From: Symsagittifera roscoffensis
Taxonomy: Eukaryota > Xenacoelomorpha > Acoela > Convolutidae
Length of the DNA: 64,000 bases
Assembly: GCF_963678635.1 (NCBI RefSeq)
Contig: NC_087067.1
Span: forward strand, 51,016,233-51,080,232
Direction: 5' to 3'
The notes under the pieces were generated by a model, which searched no databases, was not told the DNA's origin, and saw only the letters and a program-made list of their open reading frames with translations. Shown here piece by piece: positions 40,101-51,000 of this stretch. Position 1 is the stretch's first letter. Every line of letters starts with the position of its first letter. Position numbers and translations under genes: made by a program.

Positions 40101-43100
40101 TAACGAGCGGTCTTACAAGGTTAGTTATGGAGACCAAATATGTTTGCCATGGCCTAATTAGTCTACATGACAATTTTCATGACAATTGGACAAAGTGAAC
40201 AGTAACTTCAAATATAAAAATTTGCAGGTGGGGGAAAAGGAAAAAGAGCCAAGAGCGGATGGTTAACGAACCCGTAAGGGTTGTCAAGTGCTTGCGATTA
40301 GCAAACCTTATCAAACTGGAATATATATTTTTTTCGGGTTAACAACTAGTTTAAAAGAATCACTTGATCATTTGATTGCTTGCTTTATGAATTAGGTCAT
40401 TTTTCCTGAAATTGTGGGTCCAGTAGTGTGGTGGTAAAGAGCGGGGTTGTGTCGCGAAGGATCAAATGATCGAATCCGTGACCATGCCAGTCGATGAACG
40501 TAGTTAAGACTCTTATGTAGGTCGCGATTATTTTTTTCCTTTTTTCTCGGCATATTTTTTCTCGAAATTAACATCATTCGAGGCAGACGCAGGAGAAACT
40601 TGGTAACTCAAGTTTTTTCAAAACTTTTCGGCACTTGTATAAGTTCAAATTCAATCAACCATCCCAGTGCATGAGGTAACCCAACTGCTTCAAACCGCAA
40701 AGGGTTGCGGTTTGAATCCGGCCGGTACCTGTTTTTTCGCAAACTTGAATTTTTGTCCTTTTTCGGCCTATCGTCGGTCTGTTTAATTTTGTCGGCTTAG
40801 TTTCTGTAGTCCAGTCGATATCGATTCCAGTCGAGACCTGTTTTTTTTTGCGAAAAGAATATTTTCGGCTTATTTAGATTATTGTCGTTCTGCTTATTTT
40901 TGTCGGCTTAGTTCTAATTTTTTTTGAATATTTAGTTTCTTTCTAGCATTCCGAAAGGTCTCTGTAAAGGCAATTATCCGGATTTTTTTGGCTTTTGTTG
41001 CAAAATTTTCTTTACAGCCACATTTTTTTTGATTTTTTTGGATATTTTCCGCTTGATTTAAATCATAGTCTTTCAAGTTTATATCGCAAGTGGTGCAAAG
41101 CTCGGCTTCGCCTTAGTGTAAAAAATGGAATTATAATGTATAAAAAAAATTTATGCAGAAAAAACTCGAAAACTCGCTTTGTCATAGGCACCTCTAACCA
41201 GTTTCATAACACAAACATGAACAAATAAAACGGTTAAATCATCTCTTCTAGACCTTGAAGACAATTTAGACAAATTTATTCGCCAAAGTTTGTTCCATTT
41301 TTCTTATTGTTTTTGAAATCTTTCTTGATATTGATGACTTACGACTGTATGAGCTTGTCGTTCAAAAGTCGACTGTTCTTTTTTTCTCGCATGAAGTGTT
41401 CTAGACATGGATGACATGTGTTTTTTAAGGTTCGTTCGATAGACTACTCATTGTCAGACAAGGTCATTGTGACAACAGAGGACGAAACAGTCTATGAAGC
41501 TGACAAGGTCATAGTTGCAGTTCCACTGACAGTGCTGAAGCGAAACTCAATCCACTTCGTCCCACCCCTCCCCTCATACAAAAGGAAGTCTATCAGGAGA
41601 CTAGGGGCGGGGGTGGTGGAGAAGGTAGCCCTCTGGTTTCCCACTCGCTTCTGGGAGCGGAAGATCAAGCCCAACCAGGACTACTTTGGCCACGTGCCGC
41701 AGTCTCAGGAACAAAGAGGCCTTTTCAACATTTTCTACATCCTAAATCCAGTGAGTGTTTGATCTTGCACAAACCAGCTAGCGAGCGTAGTGTTATATTA
41801 CGAAGTCGACTTTTTTTAAGTTTAAAAGAACCAAGTATCGTTCCTCATAGAGGTTGTGACTCAAAATTGATTTTGATGTCGCGAAAATCATGAATAACGT
41901 TAATTTTCTGAATTTCCAGCGGAGTAAAAAATGAGCTATTGTTTGAGTCTGCTTTAAATGGGATAACATAAAAAAAATGGTGAATGACTACAAGACGGGT
42001 TTTTCAGACGATGAATATATTAGGCAAATAAGAGAGACAATAGAGCAAACAGAGCAGATGCAAGGCATTCAGTTGAAAAAACAACTGGCAAGTGTTGAAT
42101 CACTCTATTTCAGCAGTGAGTCTTTTTTCGTTCGATTTAAGGGCACGCAAGTTGTGAAGCAGATAATCGTACACCACCGAGTTCGTTTAATTACTCGCTA
42201 AAACTCCTTCATTTTGTTTGTTTTTCTTGTTACTAAGTTCACTGCCTTGAGTAGACCCGTATCCTTGTCATTCAATCAAAAATGTGATAATCATGAAACT
42301 CTCGAAGTTCCAAGGTTTTAAACTTGAAATTAAAGTTGTTTTCTTCGAAAGTTGAAAAAGGTTCCACGATTTTTTTTACGATTTTTTTTTTGCATTCTGT
42401 AAGCGTGAGTGAAAAAATTGTGAAGGACAAAAAACTAAAAATTTGAATTTGAGGACAGGTGCGATTCCCGTAGAAATTGTCTTTGTTTCTAAATTCAGTA
42501 ATGTTTTCATTCTTTTCAAAATTGCGTCAATCAGAAATTGTTTAAGATGTTCAAAGAGCTTAAAATATATCTAGTTTTTTTGCAAAAAAAAACAATTAAG
42601 TTTTTCCTGTTTACTTGCTTTCATTACTCTTTCCATTTGTCACCTGGCAATGTTTTTTTTGTGAATACTGCAACAGACATTTTGAGCGCATGTTAGCATT
42701 TTAAATATCCGTCGTTTGATGAGCTTAAAAAATCTTGTGTGCGTCTATTGAAAAGGTTGGGGCTTTAACAAAACTTTTTTTAGTTTGTCTTTAAAAAAAA
42801 ATGCGGCCTTAAGGGTTTCTGCTCAGGTATTTTTGGCTTTGTTACCGCTTGCATAGTTTTCGTCTGATGTTTATTTAATCTGCTATTGTATTGATACGTT
42901 TTTTCGGAAATTGTATTGTTCATTTTAATACATCTTGTTTTTGACATTTTTGAATGTTTTTTTTTGATATAGCGGCTTTTTTGCTTTGTATTGCAAGTGT
43001 TGTTTTTTTTTGTTTTTCATTTTCTTCTCATTCTAAAACGATTTTTACTCTAAAGGACTACCCATATTACTCTGAAAAACTTTGAGTCACAATATAACAA

Positions 43101-45048
43101 TCATAATGAAGATTTTACTTTTTTATCTGGTCACAAAAGTTCGGAGAAAAGATCCGTGTTTTCCCTTTTTTTCAACAAAAGATTGATTTTATGTGTTCTT
43201 AGATTGGCAATTTAGCTTTCAATGTTTTCTAAGCGTAATAGAGAAAAGATTGACTGTGGTCAGTCGTGAAAATGATTTTCATAAAAATATGAAAATTGCT
43301 GCGTTTTTTCAGTTCTATTTATCTATCTATATATTCTAAATTTTCTATATAAATAAACATTGGCATATTTTCATTCTCGTGAGGCACAATATTTAAGAAG
43401 AATCACAGAGAACAATTTTTAATAGGCGTTTAGGCAATAACTTTTTTTAATTTTCAAAAATTCTTATTTAAGAAGAATCACAGAAAACAATTTTTACTCC
43501 AATTTTTAATAGGCGTTTAGGCAATAACTTTTTTTAATTTTCAAAAATTCTTACTCGGTTCAACTAAAAGACTCGACAATACTTGTCCAAGTTTTGTCCA
43601 AATGTTTGGAGTTTGAGTACTAAAAGCACGTATACTCCAATTTATCAGTGACTACTATTTGCATTCTGTAAGCGTCAGTGAAAAAATTGTGTATGACAAA
43701 AAACCTAAAAGTTTGAATGTTTGAGGACAGGTTTGATTCCCGTAGAAGTCGTTTATGTTTTTAAATCCATTAATATTTTTAAATCCATTAATATTTTTAT
43801 TCTTATCAAAATTGTAACAATCATTAATTGTTCTTGTTGTTCAATGAGTTTAAGGTACATCTAATTTTTTACTTGAAGTTCGAAGGTTGAGATTTAAAAA
43901 AAAACAATTAATTTTTTCCTGTTTCCTTGCTTTCATTACTCTTTCCATTTGTCAGCTGGCAATGTTTGTTTTTTTTTGAATACTGCAACAGACAAATTGA
44001 GAGCATGTTAGCATTTTAAATATCCGTCGTTTTCGAAATGTTTTTGAGATTGATTGTAACACCGGTTTATTGGCCTCGTATTGCGTCGTTTCATGAGCTA
44101 AAATTTTTGTTTGCCTGTGTTGAAAATGATGGGTCTTTAACAAAATTTTTTTGTTTAGTTTTTGTCTTTTTTTAAAAATGTGGACTTAAGGGTTTCTGCT
44201 CAGGTATTTTCAGCTTTGTTTCCGCTTGCATAATTTTTGTCTGTTATTTGTTTTACTTTCTATTGTTTTGATATGTTTTTCGAAACTCATTCTGTTCATT
44301 TTGATACATGTACTTTTTTGATACTGATCGATGTAGCGGCTTTTTTGCTTCGTATCGCAAGTGGTGGGAAGCTTGGCTTCGCCTTAGTTATTTATATTTT
44401 AGTTTTTGTCTGATTCTAAACTTATTATTACTCTGAAGGAGGTACTCATTTTACTCTGAAAAACTCGGAGCCACAATGAAACAATAATGATTAATAAATA
44501 ATTATTTTATCTGATCACAAAAGTTCAAAGAAAAGATCCGAGTTTTTTTTTCAACAAATGATTATTGATGTGTTCTGAGGTTGGCAAATTAGCTTTCATC
44601 GGTTCCAAGCGTAATAGAGAATAGATTGATTGTGGTCAGTCGTCAAAATAATTTTTCATAAAATTATGAAAATTGCTGCGTGTTTTCAATTTTATCTTTA
44701 TATCTATCTTCTCTTTATAGTTTTTTAATGGCATATTTTCGTACTCAATAGGCACAAGGGTTAAGAAATACCACAGAGGACATTTGTGAAGAGTCGTTAC
44801 GGCAATGACATTTTTTTAAAAGAATTTTCTAACATTCTTATTTTTAAATGTTGGATTTTTTTTTTGAAATCAATCAACTGTTCGAACAGCAGTATGAACT
44901 CGGTTCAACTTCAATGCTAGACAGTACTTGTCCGACTTCTTCGAGGTCTAGATTTCTTCCAGATATGGAACAGGGTCTTCTTTCCCCATTGATTAGGCTT
45001 TGCCGGTTCCCAAAGCTGTGGCTTCGCTGTTGGTAGATAGGGACAGTA

Positions 45049-45080
<32 letters not shown>

Positions 45081-48000
45081 TATTAGATTACGAGGCATTC
45101 GGCTATTCTTTTTTTAACTTTGAATTCAGATGAATCTTATGAAATACAGCATCAGTATTATAATTACAATCTATGATAAAGTCTGTTTTCTGAGTTTTTG
45201 AGTTTCATAAGTTTTGAACATCGATTTAGGGAAGTTGTTCAGTTGGGTTTGGTCGATCCTCTTTTTCATGTCTTACTCGAACACCAGGCGCCGTTTCCGG
45301 TTTGTCCTGATGGTTTCGTCTTGCTTCATGGAGTCTTGCAGTAGATCTTTTGAATTGTCCTAGTAATCTATTAGTCAGGTTTAACGTCTTCAACTTCAAC
45401 AGCTCTAGGTTTGACATGCTGAGTTTAAGCTCTGATGTCATGAGCTCAGCATTTTTTGTTAAGACGATTCCTCTGAAGCTGACTACTATGGGAATCACAC
45501 TCGCTTCAGTTTTCCCCGGCATACTCGTCATTACTTCCTTCATGAGGTCTTCTGTGTTTTTTTTCTCGCTTTTTCCTATACGCTGCCATCATGCCTTCCT
45601 CGTCACTGTCTGATGCCACTTCAACGTCAATGATTGCTGCCGTTTTCTTATGAGCTAGCATGGATCCGGCTTCAGACCTTTTTGCTTGGAGGTTCCACAT
45701 CGAAGAGATGCTTCACGTATGGTTTTTGGCATTTTCCGGTCAAGGTTCTCTCAAGGAACATACATAACTTGTCGTGTCTCTTGGTTCAGGCACTCCAGTT
45801 CTTAGGAAATTTCTGTACAATGTAGTTCATGCTCTACTGGCTCATGCCACCCGCTTCGCAGCCAGTGCTACCGAATATGGTGTATCTTCGTCGGCGGTGT
45901 TTAGTCATTATTGATTTAGATCATGTTTTGAGGGCCCTAATGTAGTCTGCACCGGACATCAGTTTAGTCCAGTTAATGATCCATCTGGCTGTATTAGCAC
46001 TGTTAGTCTGGATGCTGAGATGTTGTCCATCTACAGTATTTTGCATCTTAGATCTCCAGTATTCGTCTTCATCTCTTTTGGCTACGATTTCAATGTTCTG
46101 CGCTGCCTGGGTCCCACACTGAACATTCCTCTTTTTCCTTAGTTTTTGTATCATGGTTAACATGCTCTTCACGCCGGAACCTCCATCTCTTACATAAGCA
46201 TGGGTTATAGCTGTCGCTAGATCCTTCGGGAGCGTGGTCCTATTCTTAACAATGAAGCGGATAAGCATGTCCATCTTACGTAGGGCCTTCATGCACGAGT
46301 TAGCAAAGGTGCTCTGATGGTAGATCTTCGGTTGGACAAAAGCAGTTAACAGATAAATTTTTTGCTGCGACCTTAGCGGCGCACTACTGATCTTTTTCCT
46401 GGTGTTCTTCATTTTTCCGAAAGTATTGCAAATCTTCACACCATGTCAGTTGAAATCCACTCCTAGGTAGCGGCGCACTGTTTCCTTAAATTCTAGCTGA
46501 TTCATGACTCCTACTTTTGGCACAAGCTGATCTTTTATTCTGCGACTGATATTCTCTTTGGGCATACTCGACGAACAAATGAGTCTGGACTTCTTAGCAG
46601 TTATCGGGAGTCCTAACTTCTCTGCCCCGTCCTCGACTCCTTGGAGAACTATCTGTAGGGAGCGTAGACCTTCTGACGCTAGTAGATTGTCTGCATATGC
46701 TATAGTGTTCAATGTTCTGCCGTCTTCTTTAAGTCGGATGATCCTTATGAAATACAACATCAGTATCATATTTACACTCTATGATAAAGTCTATTTTCTG
46801 AGTTTTTGAGTTTCATAAGTTTTGAACATCGATTTAGGGAAGTTGTTCGGTTGGGTTTGGTCGATCCTCTATTTCATGTCTCATTCGAAAACCAGGCGCC
46901 GTTTCCGGTTTGTCCTGGCGTTTTCGTCTTGCTTCATGGAGTCTGGCAGTAGATCTTTTGAATTGTCCTAGTATTCCATTAGTCAGGTTTAACGTCTTCA
47001 ACACCAACAGCTCTAGGTTTGACATACTGAGTTTCAGCTCTGATGTCATGAGCTCAGCATTTTTTGTTAAGACGATTCCTCTGAAGCTGACTTCTATGGG
47101 AATCACACTCGCTTCAGTTTTCCCTGACAGACTCGTCATTTCTTCCTTCATGAGGTCTTCTCTGTTTTTTTTTCTCACTATTTCCTATACGCTGCCATCA
47201 TGCCTTCCTCGTCACTGTCTGATGCCACTTTAACGTCAATGATTGCTGCCTTTTTCTTATGAGCTAGCATGGATCTGGCTTCAGACCTTTTTGCTTGGAG
47301 GTTCCACATCGAAGGGATGCTTCACGTATGGTTTTTTGGCATTTTCCGGTCAAGGTTTTCTCAAGGAACATACATAACTTGTCGTGTCTCTTGGTTCAGG
47401 CACTCCAGGTCTTAGGAAATTTCTGTACAATGTAGTTCATGCTCTCCTGGCTCATGCCACCCGCTTCGCAGCCAGTGGTACCGACTCTGGTGTATCTTCG
47501 TCGGCGGTGTTTAGTCATTATTGATTTGCTTCGTAATGCTAAGAGATTAAGTTCGGGAATTTTAACCCGATGCTCTTTCAGTTTTGAAAAAATCTATTCA
47601 AGAGTTTGGCCTTAGCCTGTCCGTTAGAATCGACTAACTCACGTGCAAATGCTGTTCACGCGAAAACTTTTCCCGCTTCAGTCCTCAAAGTTATCATTTG
47701 AGTACTTGCTACTTCCACCAAGATCTGCTCCATTGGCCGCTTCGAGCATATACTCACTTATACCCCTTTTGCGCAACCAATGCGTCCTCCTACATATGAA
47801 CATACTTTAAGACCAGTTGTAAACCAGTCCTAAGCATCCAGCCGAAGCCAGAATCTGATGTTCATGGTCAGGTATAGGCCACGAGCTCTGCTACCATCAA
47901 TTTTCAGGGCTTGTTGATCCGGAAGGTGAGTTGATACACATTCCTTAGCGGCTTTCAACTTACATGACCACCGTCCTGCTGTCAATATCAATCAACACAT

Positions 48001-51000
48001 TTTGTGGTGACTCATGAGCAACTAGTTAGGCGCCTTAACCAATTTTTTTGGTTAATCCCACATCGCCTGTTCTGCTTACCAAAAGCGGCCCACAAAAAGC
48101 TCGCATTTTAAGTTCAAGTGCAATTAAGTCACAAGAACGTCTCACCGATTTATAGTTTGAGAATAGGTGAAGGATAAATTTTCCCCAGTCCTCTAATCAT
48201 TCGCTTTAACCGATGGAATTGCACGGCGAAGATTTTTCAATCTTGTTTAAGCGTTTGGTATCCTGAAGGAAACTTTAGAGAAAACCAGCTACTAGATGGT
48301 TCGATTAGTCTTTCGCCCTATGCTGGGGTCAGACGATCGATTTGCACGTCAGAACCGCTTCGGGCTTCCACCATGGTTTCCCGTGGCTTCACCCTGCCCA
48401 AGCATAGATCACCATCTTTCGGGTCGTGTGCTACTTGCTCGGGATCAATCATGTTGCAGGAACATAACAGTCCGTGGTTGCGAGACATCGCTTTAACGCT
48501 TTGAGTTCCATATCTTCCATATCGAAAGAAGTGCGGTTCCATACTTCATCGCTAGCACTGCTTACTTCAAAAAACTTAAATTTTCGCTAAGCAATTTGTT
48601 CCATGAAACAACTTGAAGCATTGCAAGGTTTCATTAATTGAATAGCCTGCTTAAAAAACTGAAATTTCAATGAACCGATTCGTTCTATGAAATGACTTGA
48701 AGTATCTCAAAATTTCATTGCTTGAATAGTTTTCACATACCTTATAATTTTGTATCGGTTTTTGAAACTTTTTTCCTATTTTTTTGTTGATTTGTTTTGA
48801 CTTGTTCTCAATTTGTTTGTTTTCTTGTTCTACTCAAGGAACAGTTACTTACTCTAGTCAGAAATAGAAGTTAAAAATTTTGTAAATATGAATTTAGGCT
48901 TCTGTGAAGAGGCGAAGCAGTAAAAAAAAGTTTGCCAAATCGGGTAACCCACCGGCTACTAGTGAACAGACTGACACACGTAATAGTACAGCCAGCCTCG
49001 CAGAAACTCAGGGATCTCCAGCACAAAATCATGAATTAATATCTCCACCAGTTAGTGGATTGGGAGATCACGAACGAGTAGGACCAGTTGGGTCCGTCGA
49101 GGCAGTGGGGGGAGGAGGGGGCGAGCAGTTTGGGGTTTTGCTGACTGTAGTCACAGGCTCGTCAGTGGACAGGATAGCACAAATGGGGGATTCAGAAGTG
49201 GTGACTGAAGCTTATGACTCTCTCACGAAACTATTTCCAGAACAGGTTTGTATCCAAATGTTATGACAGTTTCTAGAAACAAAATGGACATTGAAATTGC
49301 TCTTCTGCAGTACTTAATTAGCCAGGTCCAAAATCATTTGGTTGGGGGCGTTATACGTTTTTGGACAAAAAGAGTTTCATTGCGGGGGGTTCAAAAGTAT
49401 TAGGGGTTTCCACAACTTGGGTTGATTTTTATTAAATTCATGTTGAAATTGAGCCAAATTTTTTCTTGAACATTGATATGAAGTTTGAGTAATTTAATGC
49501 AAACAGCATTTTTCTGCGATATGAAAATAGTGATCAAAGCGTCGTTTTTCTAAAATTTTGGGTGCTCGAATAGTGGTTGGGGTCTATGAAGAAGTTGACT
49601 TGTGTTGCATGAGGGGGGTGGGGCGGTTGTTCTCGACAATTACTTATGAAATACATATCCTATCCAGTGCTGAATTTCTTTTAAAAATGATTAACTTCTG
49701 CAATAAAATCCCATCTTGGAATAATATAGTTCTTTATATGGAAATTCTGCTCCGGGAAATGCAACCTCATTGCTAAATGATGGATATATGAAATTTCATC
49801 CCAGTTTCCGACATGCACTCTTTTGGTTCCATTAGAAGACTTAGATAAGGTTATTGACCTCAACTGTGAAATTAAAAACCATTACCATGTCTGTTTACGG
49901 TTTCGATTAGCAAGCATTGTATAGACTTCAGATTTATAAAATTTTTAAACCAAATCTTTGGAGCCATTTGGGCAACTCTGCAATTTCGTTTACAACAGAC
50001 TTTTTTTGAGAAACAAGACTTCATTTTATCTGTTATCTACAAAATCACTTTTTTCTGCATTTTAAATGCCTCTTTTTATCGAAATAACTAGTTATGTTGG
50101 TTGCAAATTTAACAATTCAGATTTGGTTTTTCAGTCTTTTATATTTTTAAAACTTAATTCAGTGTAAAAAGTTTCGGCTCCTAATTTATTCGGCTCATTC
50201 GTCCAATATTGTCGTTTGATGGCAAAAAAAGGTTTCTTGTACGTGCGTTTGAGGGACTTAGAATTTTGATTTTAAAAATGCTTCCTAGCTTAAAGTTTTC
50301 TGTATGACATTTTTTCGGGCCAGTTCTTATCGATGCCGATGCTTTCTAGTGGGTAAGGCCGGGGGGGGGGGATGAAATAACTTAAGAAGAGCAAGTTTTG
50401 TAACTGTTTTGTGTTGCGTTAGCGTGTGCCCTACCCGGAGGACTGGTTTGTGTCCAGGTGGGCCTCCACTGAACATATCAACATGTCTTACTCCTTCGTC
50501 AAGTGTGGCTCCTCTGGGGTCGACTACGACAGACTCTCACAGCCACTTAACGACAGAATATTCTTCGCCGGAGAGGTCAGTCCTTCTGTGTCCCTTAATG
50601 CAGCTAGTATGACTCATACTACTCGATGGAGAGAATTTTTTGTTATTTAAAGAAATATTACCTTGATGCAAAAATTATTCGAGTAGTTTGTGCAAAACGA
50701 GCGAGCGCAAGTTTCATATGTCATACTCAGATTAAATTAATGTAATCTTAGGTAAAATTTATCTATTCATGTATCCGCTTTAAACATTATAAGCCAAATA
50801 ATCAGCATTTTAGTATGTCATTTTGAAATTAATTGGGTAGTTCAAAACTGGCTTGTTTGAAGTGTTAGCTTTAGGATCCGGATTTTGAAATGGTGACTGA
50901 ATTTTTAGAATGTCAAAAAGAGATGTAATATTGAGGGTATTCGGAAGTCGTCCTTCGTCTAAATCTGTGTTCCTTAAAAGTATCTCAAGCGTCTCTTATG

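Noticed and set aside
46834-47178. Repeated 105-115-codon frames (also 45226-45543) as host genes
   Set aside because: They are parts of the R2 endonuclease region in both truncated copies.
48296-48496. 66-codon frame in the rDNA block, and its minus-strand partner
   Set aside because: The sequence is 28S rRNA on the minus strand; the frames are incidental.
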